Below the pieces are notes generated by a model. The model was not told where the DNA came from, searched no databases, and saw nothing but the letters and a program-made list of their open reading frames with translations. Below are positions 34,136-42,802 of a stretch of DNA of 64,000 bases, piece after piece. Each line of letters begins with the position of its first letter. The first letter of the stretch is position 1. Source of the DNA: Clostridium sp. (GTDB lineage: Bacteria; Bacillota; Clostridia; Lachnospirales; Lachnospiraceae); the NCBI GenBank assembly GCA_018377235.1, contig JAGZZT010000015.1, positions 1 through 64,000 on the forward strand. The letters are read 5' to 3'. The translations under genes and the position numbers were made by a program.

Positions 34136-35059
34136 ATGAATTATGAAGGACAGATATGTCGGGCGCCTATGGAGAGAGGCGCATTTATGCTTCCGATGGT
34201 GGTGGGCTGCTCTTACAATGGCTGTAAGTTCTGTAACCTGTTCCGCCATCTGAAGTACAGAAAGCTGCCAGTGGAGCAGATAGAGGCAGAGCTCAGAAGA
34301 GTAAAGGAGTACGGCGGCAGCCCGAAGAGGATTTTTCTGGGAGACGGGAATGCCTTTGACCTTCCCATGGGGGAACTGTCGACTATTTTACAGCTTGTAA
34401 AATCGTATTTTCCTCAATGTGAAATGATCAATATGGATGCCACTGTGACGGGAATCCTGAAAAAGACCAGGGAGCAGCTGAAAGAGCTGTACAAACTGGG
34501 GGCGCGCCATCTTTATCTGGGGATTGAGACAGGCCTTAACGATGTGCTGTCGTTTATGAATAAGGATCACACACTGGAGGAGGCCTATGAGGCAATCGAG
34601 AGGCTGCAGGAAGCGGGGCTTATTTTTGATGCGCACATTATGTCAGGAGTGGCGGGAAAAGGACGGGGAGAGGAAAACGCTCTGGCTTTGGCAGAGTTTC
34701 TGAACAAAACCCATCCTGCCCATGTGGTGAACTTTTCCATGTTCCTCCATAAAGAGGTTTCCCTCTGCAGAGAGGTGGAGCGGGGCGCCTTTTCCCAGGC
34801 GGACGAGCTGGAGTGTCTGAGAGAGGAACTGAGTTTAATCGAGAGAGCAGGAACAGAGGAATATCCCATTTCCTACGACGGTTTTCATGATTTTATTGAA
34901 TTTAGAGTACGCGGAATACTTCCCAGGGATCGGGAAAAGATGAGAGAGAAGCTTTGGGCGGCAATTCATCAGTATGAGCGGGAAAAACCGATATACAGTC
35001 TGGTTTATGGAGAATGCCCCAATATTATCAGGTGCGAGGGGAATGAGAGGATTTATTAA
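34136..35059 (+). CDS. Radical SAM protein
   Basis: A 307-residue Elp3-like radical SAM enzyme. The iron-sulphur cysteines are Cys25, Cys30 and Cys33 (VVGCSYNGCKFCNLF), a CX4CX2C spacing found in one uncharacterised subgroup instead of the usual CX3CX2C. GDGNAFDL and the later HLYLGIETGLNDVL match the SAM-binding strands. No accessory cluster or SPASM domain is seen. The substrate is unknown. ATG 34136 has GAGGAGG upstream; the earlier in-frame start at 34100 has none. Confidence 0.85.
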   Translation: MNYEGQICRAPMERGAFMLPMVVGCSYNGCKFCNLFRHLKYRKLPVEQIEAELRRVKEYGGSPKRIFLGDGNAFDLPMGELSTILQLVKSYFPQCEMINMDATVTGILKKTREQLKELYKLGARHLYLGIETGLNDVLSFMNKDHTLEEAYEAIERLQEAGLIFDAHIMSGVAGKGRGEENALALAEFLNKTHPAHVVNFSMFLHKEVSLCREVERGAFSQADELECLREELSLIERAGTEEYPISYDGFHDFIEFRVRGILPRDREKMREKLWAAIHQYEREKPIYSLVYGECPNIIRCEGNERIY

Positions 35060-35132
35060 GATTGGCTAGGCTAGATTTAAATAATATGATAAGTAACAGC
35101 TTAAAGTCGTTGAAAATGTAAGAAAAATGTAA

Positions 35133-35161
35133 TGCACAGTTTCACTACCTTGTGGTACAAT
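35133..35161 (+). promoter_or_regulatory. Promoter of the padR unit
   Basis: TGCACA (35133-35138), 17 bp, TACAAT (35156-35161). The -10 box lies inside the dyad described next. Confidence 0.55.
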
Positions 35162-35192
35162 ATAGTAAAGCTACTATGTGCCGCAAGATAGT
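35144..35192 (+). promoter_or_regulatory. Palindromic operator, probably for PadR autoregulation
   Basis: CTACCTTGTGGTACA...ATAGT (35145-35166) is mirrored by ACTATGTGCCGCAAGATAG (35173-35191), with most positions complementary. It overlaps the -10 box and the start of transcription, so a bound repressor would block the promoter. PadR repressors usually bind their own promoters at such dyads. Confidence 0.65.
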
Positions 35193-35209
35193 GAGACGAG
35201 GAGAACTTT

Positions 35210-35557
35210 ATGTACGATAAGTCACAGCTGATGAGAGGGATTATGGAAGGCTGTATCCTTTCAATTATAGGACGGGAAAAGACATATGGTTACGGAATTG
35301 TAGAGCAGCTGAGAGAAAATGGTTTTTCGGAGGTGAAGGAGGGAACAATTTATCCGCTTTTGCTCCGCTTGGAAAAAAGAGGAATGATTGAGGCAGAATT
35401 TTTTCCCTCACCTATGGGTCCGGCCAGAAAATATTACAGTCTTACATCTGAAGGGAAGGAGCTTCTTCACGAGTTTTGTACTTGCTGGCGTCAGGTGGCA
35501 GATGCGGTGGAAAGAGTAATTGGTGAAGGGCAGCAGGCCGGAAAGGAGTCCTTATGA
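35210..35557 (+). CDS. PadR family transcriptional regulator
   Basis: A 115-residue winged helix-turn-helix repressor of the PadR family: LMRGIMEGCILSIIGREKTYGYGIVEQL, VKEGTIYPLLLRLEKRGMI and RKYYSLTSEGKELL are the classical blocks, with a C-terminal dimerisation helix. It overlaps the next membrane protein gene by four bases. PadR plus a DUF1048/DUF1700-like membrane protein is a common clostridial pair, probably responding to envelope or drug stress (inference). Likely autoregulated through the dyad at 35144-35192. Confidence 0.92.
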   Translation: MYDKSQLMRGIMEGCILSIIGREKTYGYGIVEQLRENGFSEVKEGTIYPLLLRLEKRGMIEAEFFPSPMGPARKYYSLTSEGKELLHEFCTCWRQVADAVERVIGEGQQAGKESL

Positions 35558-36234
35558 CAATGACTTTGAGAAGCTTGAGAAAAGAAAACAGAAGAAGAAT
35601 AGAAGAACTTGTTCCAGAAGACAGAGAACTCCTGTTTCAGATCAGAGAGTATTTTGAAATGCCGTCAATGGGAGCGGCGGACAGAGAAATTCTGATACGG
35701 GATTTAGTAGGGATGGCAGAAGAAGCAAGACTTAGAGGAGAGAACTTTTCGCAGGTGATGGGAGAAGAGAAGAAACACTGGTGCGAGAATCTGCGGGAAA
35801 GCTATGGCACTGTCCAGCCTATCGAAAAAGTTTTGTATTCTTTGAAAAGTACTTTTAGGATGGCGTCTCTGTATTGGATGTTTTTCATGGCATGGACAGA
35901 AGAAATGCGCCACACTGTTACATGGGGAAGGCTGCTAGCTTTGTCTGCTATTTTAATAATAGGATTTATTGAAGAATATTCAGGTGCAGAAAAGCGTAAC
36001 TTTGCTTTTTATACTGAAAAAGAAAAGACTCAATCAGAGGCAAAGACCGGAATTTTTTGGCTGGGACTTATGGCAATGGCAGGATTGGCTGGCTATTTGC
36101 TACAGCCGCTTAACGTACCGGCTTTTCATTTTTCATGGGCCAGCTATATTGTATGGTGTGTTTTACTGGCTGCGTTCTTCTTGTTTTCTTTCATATATGA
36201 TCGATGGATTAATTTGCCATTCTCCTTTCAATAA
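35554..36234 (+). CDS. DUF1048-like membrane protein paired with PadR
   Basis: A 226-residue protein. The N-terminal half (about 1-95) is a soluble helical domain resembling DUF1048 (LLFQIREYFEMPSM ... LIRDLVGMAEEARLRGENFSQVMG). The C-terminal half holds four hydrophobic segments (about 98-115, 123-140, 164-182, 195-215). Coupled to padR by an ATGA overlap. It may transmit an envelope signal to PadR, but no function is established. The stop is followed by a long palindromic repeat element. Confidence 0.75.
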   Translation: MTMTLRSLRKENRRRIEELVPEDRELLFQIREYFEMPSMGAADREILIRDLVGMAEEARLRGENFSQVMGEEKKHWCENLRESYGTVQPIEKVLYSLKSTFRMASLYWMFFMAWTEEMRHTVTWGRLLALSAILIIGFIEEYSGAEKRNFAFYTEKEKTQSEAKTGIFWLGLMAMAGLAGYLLQPLNVPAFHFSWASYIVWCVLLAAFFLFSFIYDRWINLPFSFQ

Positions 36235-36259
36235 GCCAGGGCCTGCAGTGTGACAGACA

Positions 36260-36426
36260 GATTCAGAGCGTATCAGTGACGATAGCGAGGCTTTCGCAGC
36301 GAAGTTTGCGCTAATTTCCGCCGCCGAGCGAAGTGTTTGAGCCGTAAGGCGAGTTTTCGCGAACGGCGGATCATGGATGCGCGAACTGAGCCGAAAACGC
36401 AGCTGGTCACACATATGCTCTGAATC
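36260..36426. repeat. Palindromic intergenic element with 21-bp terminal inverted repeats
   Basis: The ends GATTCAGAGCGTATC... (from 36260) and ...ATATGCTCTGAATC (to 36426) are inverted copies, 18 of 21 positions matching. Between them lie smaller palindromes such as CTTTCGCAGCGAAG and the TCCGCCG/CGGCGGA pair around a central loop. The 167-bp element is more GC-rich than its surroundings. It resembles a MITE- or REP-like interspersed repeat, or a structured RNA. No open frame is visible. Confidence 0.65.
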
Positions 36427-36486
36427 CGGCGGTATATGTACTTTCTGGGCTGTGAAGGGTTACAAAACTTCCGCCACAAAATAAAC

Positions 36487-36515
36487 TTGTAACCATCTGT
36501 CAGATATGATATAAA
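36487..36515 (+). promoter_or_regulatory. Sigma-A promoter of the glycosyltransferase pair
   Basis: TTGTAA (36487-36492), 17 bp, TATAAA (36510-36515), 47 bp before the start codon. Confidence 0.7.
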
Positions 36516-36561
36516 GAAAAGGCAAATAAATTGACAACTAAGGATTTAAAGGAAAACGAAA

Positions 36562-37521
36562 ATGAAACGGATTTCAATCATTGTTCCCTGCTTTAACGAG
36601 CAGGAGGCGCTGCCCTTGTTTCTTCAGGAGATTGACAGGGTATGCAAGGGGCTTTCTGAGTATGAATTCGAGTGGATTTTCGTGGATGATGGCTCTAAGG
36701 ACGGAACTCTTGCCCTGCTGAAAGAGCGGGCGAAGGCAGACTGCCGGATTAAATATATTTCTTTTTCCAGAAATTTCGGCAAGGAGGCGGCCATTTATGC
36801 GGGGCTGGAGGCTGCAGAGGGGGATTACACTGCTATTATGGACGCGGATCTTCAGGATCCCCCCAGACTTCTGCCGGAAATGATAGAAGTATTAGAGTCC
36901 GGGGAATATGACAGCGCGGCTACGAGACGGGTGGACAGAAAGGGTGAACCTCCGATCCGCTCCTTTTTTGCCAGAATGTTTTACCGTCTGATCCGGAAGA
37001 TTTCTGATATAGACATTGTGGACGGCGCCAGAGACTTCCGTCTGATGAACCGGAAAATGAAGGATGCTATTGTGTCCATGACAGAATACAACCGGTTTTC
37101 CAAGGGGATTTTCGGCTGGGTAGGCTTTCGCACCAAGTGGATTCCTTTTGAGAACGTGGAACGGGTGGCAGGGGAGACCAAGTGGTCGTTCTGGAAGCTT
37201 TTGATCTATTCCATAGAGGGGATCGTGGCCTTTACTACGCTTCCTCTCTCCATCGCAGCCTATCTGGGGCTGATTTTCTGTCTGGTGGCCTTTTTCATGG
37301 TACTGGTGGTGATCGCAAAGACGCTGATGTTCGGAGATCCGGTAGGAGGCTGGCCTTCTCTTGCCTGTATCATTCTGTTTGTGGGAGGAATTCAGCTGCT
37401 CTGTGCCGGTATTGTGGGAAAATATCTGGCAAAAATTTATCTGGAAGTGAAACACAGACCCCTCTATCTGACAGCTGAGGACAACTTAAACGATGATTTC
37501 AGAGAGAAGGGGGAGAAATAA
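36562..37521 (+). CDS. Family 2 glycosyltransferase, GtrB-like polyprenyl-phosphate sugar transferase
   Basis: A 319-residue enzyme with a GT2 catalytic domain (IIVPCFNEQEALP, FVDDGSKDGTL, MDADLQDPP with the metal-binding Asp residues, SRNFGKEAAI) followed by two C-terminal transmembrane helices (about 230-255 and 268-290). This is the layout of GtrB and DPM1-like enzymes that load a sugar from UDP- or GDP-sugar onto undecaprenyl phosphate at the inner leaflet. The stop is immediately followed by the start of a GtrII-like transferase, supporting a surface-glycan decoration pathway. Confidence 0.9.
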   Translation: MKRISIIVPCFNEQEALPLFLQEIDRVCKGLSEYEFEWIFVDDGSKDGTLALLKERAKADCRIKYISFSRNFGKEAAIYAGLEAAEGDYTAIMDADLQDPPRLLPEMIEVLESGEYDSAATRRVDRKGEPPIRSFFARMFYRLIRKISDIDIVDGARDFRLMNRKMKDAIVSMTEYNRFSKGIFGWVGFRTKWIPFENVERVAGETKWSFWKLLIYSIEGIVAFTTLPLSIAAYLGLIFCLVAFFMVLVVIAKTLMFGDPVGGWPSLACIILFVGGIQLLCAGIVGKYLAKIYLEVKHRPLYLTAEDNLNDDFREKGEK

Positions 37522-39195
37522 ATGGCGGTTCAATTTCTATCTTTTATCAGAGAAAACAGGGCGGGCGCTTTGCTGTCAGGGGCGGCCGCCCTCTGTACGT
37601 ATGGGGCCTGGATGACAAGGCAGGATATTACTATTGATACAGAGATTATGATGGCAGATCCGGAAGCCATGATGAACTCCTGGCTGGGAATTAACCGGTT
37701 TGGCCTGGTATTTACCAAGCATCTTTTCGGCCAGACTGCGTTTCACCCTGTTTTCTCCCGTGTATTTACTGTGTTCTTTCTGTGGATAACTGCCATGGTT
37801 TTAGCATCTTCTGTGTATAAGTGGAGCGGAGAGCAGAAGCGGTTCCGGCTGTTTACGGCAATATTTCCTATTCTGTATGTGACAGCTCCCTGCTTTGCAG
37901 AGCAGTTCTATTTTGTACTTCAGTCGGCGGAGGTGGCTTTCGCTCTGCTTCTCTGTGCTTTGGCAGCCTGGGGAGCAGGAAAATTTGCCTTTTTTGGAGG
38001 GAAATGGTTCTGGGCTGCAGGATCCATATTTCTGATGGCTTGGGCTTTTGGAACATACCAGGCCATGGCAGCTGTGGAGACAGCTGTGATCGTGATCCTC
38101 TTTATGACTGTTTACCTGGGCAGAAATGGCAGGGAGCTGGACAAAAAGCGGTTTGGCTGGCTTCTGGCAGGCGTGAAGCTGGCGGTAATCTTTGTGATCG
38201 GATTTGTCCTTTATATGTCCGCCGCCTCAGCTGTCCGTACTCTGTCAGGGGGCAGCGAGGCTTATGTGGCAGATATGATGCACTGGAAAAAGGACGGCCT
38301 CAACGTCTGCCTTCACTCGATTGCAGGAGAACTCAGACGGGTGTTTGACTGTTACTATGCCATGTTCCGGCCAGAGTTCGGCTGGGCGGTTCTCTTATTT
38401 TTTATCTCGTCCCTGGTGTGGATGGAACGCAGAAAAAGGCCTGGAAAGCTGTGTTTCCTGGCAGCTGTATGTGTTTTTCTGATGTCTCCGTTTTTAATGA
38501 CTATTGTGGCAGGGTATTATCAGCCTATCCGCGCCCATCTGGTATATCCCCTGGTATTCGCCTTTGCTCTCTCCTTTCTGACGGCTTTTCTCTGGCCAGA
38601 GGAAGAGGATCAAGAAGGAGAGAAAACAGGGGAAGGCGGATCGGACAAAGACAAAATGGACAAAGACAGTACGGGAAAAAGAGGCACAGAGGAGGGTATA
38701 GAGAAAAACAGAAGAGGAGCGGCTCAGTGGAGAAAAGGAGCCGCGTTTATAACGGCTGCTCTGTGTATTCTTATTTCCTGGAGCCAGGCAGAGGACGCAT
38801 CTGCACTGTTTGAGACGATTCACCAGGTATCAGAACAGGATATCAGCCTTACCAGGGAAATCTATGAGAGGGCAAAGGAGACGGCAGAGCGGGAGAAAAG
38901 AGACATAGAGGACTGTGTGTTCATTTTTCTGGGGAAACGGGAAGCAGAGCTTCCTCTGGATGCCATGAGAGGGGACGTGATCGGCTGCTCCTTCTATCAG
39001 TGGGACGCACAGAGCTCTATGGGAGTTTCCAGGAGAATTTATGACCTGATGCAGGCATTAGAACTGCCATCAAAGGAACCAGTGCTTTCCAGATATCTGG
39101 ATTCTCTTCCTTTTGCAGAAGAGATGTCCTGCTATCCGGAGGAGGGAAGCATTCGGATGGATGAAGATACGGTGATTGTAAAGCTGTCTGAATGA
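37522..39195 (+). CDS. GtrII-like membrane glucosyltransferase
   Basis: A 557-residue polytopic membrane protein. The N-terminal part ITIDTEIMMADPEAMMNSWLGINRFGLVFTKHL (with its acidic residues just after the first helix) is typical of the GtrII/GT-C glucosyltransferase domain, which moves a sugar from undecaprenyl phosphate to an acceptor outside the membrane. About ten transmembrane segments are visible. A charged low-complexity cytosolic loop (about residues 362-395, Glu/Lys/Gly/Asp-rich) interrupts them. Directly abuts the GtrB-like gene, so the two form one operon. Confidence 0.85.
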   Translation: MAVQFLSFIRENRAGALLSGAAALCTYGAWMTRQDITIDTEIMMADPEAMMNSWLGINRFGLVFTKHLFGQTAFHPVFSRVFTVFFLWITAMVLASSVYKWSGEQKRFRLFTAIFPILYVTAPCFAEQFYFVLQSAEVAFALLLCALAAWGAGKFAFFGGKWFWAAGSIFLMAWAFGTYQAMAAVETAVIVILFMTVYLGRNGRELDKKRFGWLLAGVKLAVIFVIGFVLYMSAASAVRTLSGGSEAYVADMMHWKKDGLNVCLHSIAGELRRVFDCYYAMFRPEFGWAVLLFFISSLVWMERRKRPGKLCFLAAVCVFLMSPFLMTIVAGYYQPIRAHLVYPLVFAFALSFLTAFLWPEEEDQEGEKTGEGGSDKDKMDKDSTGKRGTEEGIEKNRRGAAQWRKGAAFITAALCILISWSQAEDASALFETIHQVSEQDISLTREIYERAKETAEREKRDIEDCVFIFLGKREAELPLDAMRGDVIGCSFYQWDAQSSMGVSRRIYDLMQALELPSKEPVLSRYLDSLPFAEEMSCYPEEGSIRMDEDTVIVKLSE

Positions 39196-39227
39196 TTAAA
39201 TATACAAAAAAACCAGTAATTACATTA

Positions 39228-39256
39228 TTTTCAAATTTTTCAAAATCATATATAAT
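39228..39256 (+). promoter_or_regulatory. Sigma-A promoter of the DUF1576 gene
   Basis: TTTTCA (39228-39233), 17 bp, TATAAT (39251-39256), 49 bp before the start codon, in a very AT-rich gap. Confidence 0.6.
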
Positions 39257-39304
39257 AGCTTTAAAACGAGTGTTTTTGGATGGATATAGAAAGGTTGTGC
39301 ATAC

Positions 39305-40588
39305 ATGTTCCAGAAAAGGATTCTGACCAGAAGAGATAAATTCCTTCTCTTGTCTCTGATTCCTGTTTACTTTATTGTCTGCGGCTTTATTCTTCAGCCG
39401 TTTTCAGAGATCTGGCCGGGGATGGCTACGCTGATTAAGGAGCCGGACTTCCTGATTACTGACTACTTTGTGGTGGGAGGAGTGGGAGCCGCTTTCCTGA
39501 ATGCAGGCGTTCTGACGCTTCTCAGTATTGCCCTTATCTACTTCCTGGATATGGAAATGGACGGACATACCATTACGTCTGTCTGCCTGATGTTTGGATT
39601 TTCATTGTTTGGAAAAAACCTGTTCAATATCTGGACGATTATGCTGGGCATCTGGCTCTATGCAAAATATCATAAAACGCACATGTCCCGGTATGTTTAT
39701 GTGGGACTTTACGGAACCAGCTTATCTCCCATTATTACTCAGTTAATGCACATTGGAGATCTGCCGGTTGCAGCCAGATTTTTTCTGGCTCTTACAGCTG
39801 GAATCATAATTGGATTCGTGCTTCCGCCTCTGGCAGCCCAGGTTCATCACGCTCATCAGGGATATTCCCTCTATAATGTGGGCTTTGCCGGAGGCATTAT
39901 TGCCACGGTTATTGTATCTCTTCTTAAATCTTTTGGAATTATAGTTGAAAGCCGGCTGATCTGGTACACAGGAAGTGATTTCCTGTTTTTTACCCTGCTT
40001 TCCATCCTTTTTCTCGGTATGGCTGCGGGAGCATTTTATTTCGGCGGGCGCGGTGCGGCGGAAGAATATGTGAAAATTCTCCACAGCTCCGGCCACGGCG
40101 GATCGGATTATCTGCGGGACAATGGCGGACCGGCCACAGTACTGAATATGGCGGTGAACGGCTTTATGGCTACACTTCTGGTGCTGATTGCAGGGGGAGA
40201 TTTGAATGGGCCTACCATTGGAGGTATTTTTACTATTGTGGGATTCAGCTCCACAGGAAAGCACATTAGGAATATCTTTCCCATCATGGCCGGAGTGTAT
40301 CTGGCTGGGCTTACCAAGAGGTGGAATATCAGCGATCCATCGCCAATGTTAGCATTTTTGTTCTCCACCACGCTGGCGCCCATATCAGGAGAGTTTGGGT
40401 GGCTGGCCGGACTTTTAGCAGGTTTTCTCCACTCCTCTGTGGCCTTAAATGTGGGAATTGTATACGGGGGAATGAATCTTTATAACAACGGCTTCGCCGG
40501 AGGACTGGTGGCTATTTTTATGGTTCCAGTCATCCAGTCTGTCAGAGACAGAAGAGCGAGGGCAAAGGAAGAGGAGGCTCTGGAATAG
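39305..40588 (+). CDS. DUF1576 membrane protein
   Basis: A 427-residue polytopic membrane protein of family DUF1576, built as two related halves: PFSEIWPG...GHTITSVCLMFGFSLFGKNLFNIWTIMLGIWLYA in the first and GDLNGPTIGGIFTIVGFSSTGKHIRNIFPIMAGVYLAG in the second. NVGFAGGIIATV and NNGFAGGLVAIF repeat likewise. A transport role is likely from the inverted-repeat style but unproven. The last codons form part of the terminator stem. Confidence 0.85.
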   Translation: MFQKRILTRRDKFLLLSLIPVYFIVCGFILQPFSEIWPGMATLIKEPDFLITDYFVVGGVGAAFLNAGVLTLLSIALIYFLDMEMDGHTITSVCLMFGFSLFGKNLFNIWTIMLGIWLYAKYHKTHMSRYVYVGLYGTSLSPIITQLMHIGDLPVAARFFLALTAGIIIGFVLPPLAAQVHHAHQGYSLYNVGFAGGIIATVIVSLLKSFGIIVESRLIWYTGSDFLFFTLLSILFLGMAAGAFYFGGRGAAEEYVKILHSSGHGGSDYLRDNGGPATVLNMAVNGFMATLLVLIAGGDLNGPTIGGIFTIVGFSSTGKHIRNIFPIMAGVYLAGLTKRWNISDPSPMLAFLFSTTLAPISGEFGWLAGLLAGFLHSSVALNVGIVYGGMNLYNNGFAGGLVAIFMVPVIQSVRDRRARAKEEEALE

Positions 40589-40605
40589 AGCCTCCTCTTT
40601 GCCGT
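40569..40605 (+). terminator. Terminator overlapping the end of the DUF1576 coding region
   Basis: AAGAGGAGGCTC and GAGCCTCCTCTT pair perfectly over 12 bp around a seven-base loop that includes the stop codon region; T-rich sequence follows. It separates two convergent genes only 24 bp apart. Confidence 0.85.
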
Positions 40606-40612
40606 TTTTTGT

Positions 40613-42430
40613 TTATTTTCTGTACCGTGCCAGGCAGGCGCAGACCTCCTGCCTTCTCGGGCGGGCAAAGCCGGACGCCGCGTAGCCGCCTCCCTTGCTT
40701 TTCTTTAAGAAGGAGGAAAAACCGTCCGTTTCCCACATGTCTTCCAGTTCATCCGCTATCTGGGCAACGCTTTTTACGCCGTCTGCCAGGACCGCACAGG
40801 CGTATCGGAGAATATAGGCCAGAGCCGCTGTCTGCTCAGAATCTGCGATCTGCTCTACATAGTGGAGATTTACTGTGTTTTTATCAATGGAGAAGGAATC
40901 TCTGTCAAAACATTTAATTTTTGCGTCAGCAAGATGTTTTCCATTGACACGGTAGGGGCGGGAAAGTTCTGGAAGCCGGAAGGCAGGGGCTTCTTCCTGA
41001 GCCTTTAATGGAGAAGGGAAGGCGTTTAACGTCTCTCTCACCTTGTCCGTAATATCCACAGGGCGGTAGCTGTCCATCTGGATGACCGTATCCGCGATGT
41101 GGAAAAATGCGCCGGAGCTTCCTGCTACCAAAATAGTGGAAATACCGGATTTCTCAAACAGCTGTCTGGCCCGTTCGATAAACGGCGTGATCGGTTCCTT
41201 TTTGCGATGGATGACGCGCTGCATCAGCTCGTCTCGGACCATAAAGTTGGCGGCGCAGGTGTCCTCGTCAATGAGAAAAGCCTGGCAGCCGGAGAACATT
41301 CCTTCTACAATACCGGCGGCCTGGGAAGTAGATCCGCTGGCATCTTCGGTGGTGAAATGGCAGGTGTCTTTTCCATTTGGAAGATCATTGATAAACAGGG
41401 AAATATCAGTATCTTCAATGTAGCGTCCGTCCTCCGCCCGCAGTTTGACGGCAGTGGAATCAGTGATTACATATTCTCGTCCATCCCCGGCGATATGGTT
41501 GTAGACTCCCGTTTCCAATGCTTTTAAAAGGGTGGACTTGCCATGGTATCCACCGCCTGCAATAAGGGTAATGCCCCGCGGAATGCCCATGCCGGAAATC
41601 AAACCTCTGTGAGGCAGATTAAGTTCCACCCGCAGAGATTCTGGAGACTGGAAGGCTACACAGCCTTTTAAGGGCAGATCAGAGACGCCGCTTTGTCTTG
41701 GAAGGATGGAGCCGTCCCCTATGAAGGCAGCCAGCTGAAGCCGTTCCAGCTCACTTCTAATAAACTCCTGGTCATCGGCCAGCTCTGCTCTTTTTTGTAT
41801 CTCGTCAGATGGAAGAGAGGTGAAAACCAGAGATTTTCTGACGCAGGCTGGAATAAAATCGAAGAGAATTTTCTCCAGCTCTCTGGCGTTAATAGTGCGG
41901 CCGTTAGCCGGGAAACCAGCGTGAAAACGGAGCCAGATGCCGTCTTCACAGATTTCACAGGCTGTCCGGGACAGAATTTCCTGCCCGCAGCGAGTGACAG
42001 AAATCAGGCCGCTTTTGCCGGAACCCTTAGCCTGGAAATTAAAATGAGCGGTTTCCTTTCCAAACTGGCGTATCAGATAATCCTCAAGAGCTGTTTTCCT
42101 GGCGTCCGTGCCGTAGAGAGAAGCATCAAAGCCTGCCGTCCTGTGGGGGACGAACACGCTTAGATGAGAGGGAGAGGCGAAGGGATCTCCCTGCACATGG
42201 TCGATGGAAAGCTGAAAACCGGGGAAACGGTAGATTCCGGCTAAAGATTTATAGGCAGGGTAGCTTTTCCGGTCAATAGAGAGAAGGAGAGTCCGAAGCT
42301 CCTCAGAGGCTTTCAGCACTCGTGGCCTGCCTGGGGCGGAGACTCGTCCGCGTTCCCCTTCGTCTCCTCTGCGTCCGCCGCCGTTTCCGCCTCGGCGGCC
42401 TTTGTTTCTATAGGAATCATATGGAGTCAT
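40613..42430 (-). CDS. ABC-ATPase domain protein (PF09818 family)
   Basis: A 605-residue protein of the predicted ABC-class ATPase family PF09818. A Gly/Arg-rich N-terminal tail (about residues 8-35) could bind nucleic acid. The core carries a Walker A-like loop (TLIAGGGYHGKSTLLKAL, about 315), an acidic AFLIDEDTCAANFM Walker B segment and a signature-like TEDASGSTSQAAGI. No membrane segment or permease partner is present, so it is not a transporter; the family is sometimes linked to RNA or DNA processing. The ATG at 42430 is preferred over the TTG at 42436. Confidence 0.85.
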   Translation of the reverse strand: MTPYDSYRNKGRRGGNGGGRRGDEGERGRVSAPGRPRVLKASEELRTLLLSIDRKSYPAYKSLAGIYRFPGFQLSIDHVQGDPFASPSHLSVFVPHRTAGFDASLYGTDARKTALEDYLIRQFGKETAHFNFQAKGSGKSGLISVTRCGQEILSRTACEICEDGIWLRFHAGFPANGRTINARELEKILFDFIPACVRKSLVFTSLPSDEIQKRAELADDQEFIRSELERLQLAAFIGDGSILPRQSGVSDLPLKGCVAFQSPESLRVELNLPHRGLISGMGIPRGITLIAGGGYHGKSTLLKALETGVYNHIAGDGREYVITDSTAVKLRAEDGRYIEDTDISLFINDLPNGKDTCHFTTEDASGSTSQAAGIVEGMFSGCQAFLIDEDTCAANFMVRDELMQRVIHRKKEPITPFIERARQLFEKSGISTILVAGSSGAFFHIADTVIQMDSYRPVDITDKVRETLNAFPSPLKAQEEAPAFRLPELSRPYRVNGKHLADAKIKCFDRDSFSIDKNTVNLHYVEQIADSEQTAALAYILRYACAVLADGVKSVAQIADELEDMWETDGFSSFLKKSKGGGYAASGFARPRRQEVCACLARYRK

Positions 42431-42558
42431 AGTCAAATACCTGTTCCTTTCTGTGTCATTTCGTTAAATATCAGTATATCATTCATTTGCAGGAGCGGGA
42501 AGACCTTCGCCACATTTCAATTTTCACAGATAGGGTGGGCGGATAGAAAAAAGTGTGA

Positions 42559-42790
42559 TATAATGTACCACATCAGCAGGAAAGCAAGCGGCTGCGAAGC
42601 ACAGCTGAATTTTGGAGTTATGGCAGGAGAGAACCTGCCGCAGGCAGCATTTGTTTTTCGCCGCGATAATGAGCAAACCGTCTGCGGAGCAGACAGAAAG
42701 CGCGAAGCGCGGGTTTGCGAGTAAAAGAACATGTCGGTCAAGCAGACATGATTCTGTGCCAGCATAATAGGGGGAAATTATTCACAGGAG
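42559..42790 (+). ncRNA. Structured leader or small RNA region upstream of the YcxB-like gene
   Basis: A TATAAT at 42559-42564 is followed by about 220 nt of strongly folded sequence. GCAAACC and GGGTTTGC (about 42673-42718) enclose two perfect small hairpins, GTCTGC-GGA-GCAGAC and GCGC-GAA-GCGC, a tidy three-way junction. Another hairpin is CATGTC...GACATG (42730-42750), and an earlier one is GGCAGG-AGAGAA-CCTGCC. It does not match any riboswitch I know. It may be a regulatory leader for the gene at 42803, a small RNA, or a mobile repeat. The gap 42431-42802 holds no gene. Confidence 0.45.
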
Positions 42791-42802
42791 GAAATTTTTA
42801 GG

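Noticed and set aside
40609..40917. Plus-strand frames opposite the ABC-ATPase gene
   Set aside because: Arg/Pro-rich translations that are shadows of the minus-strand gene, without ribosome binding sites.
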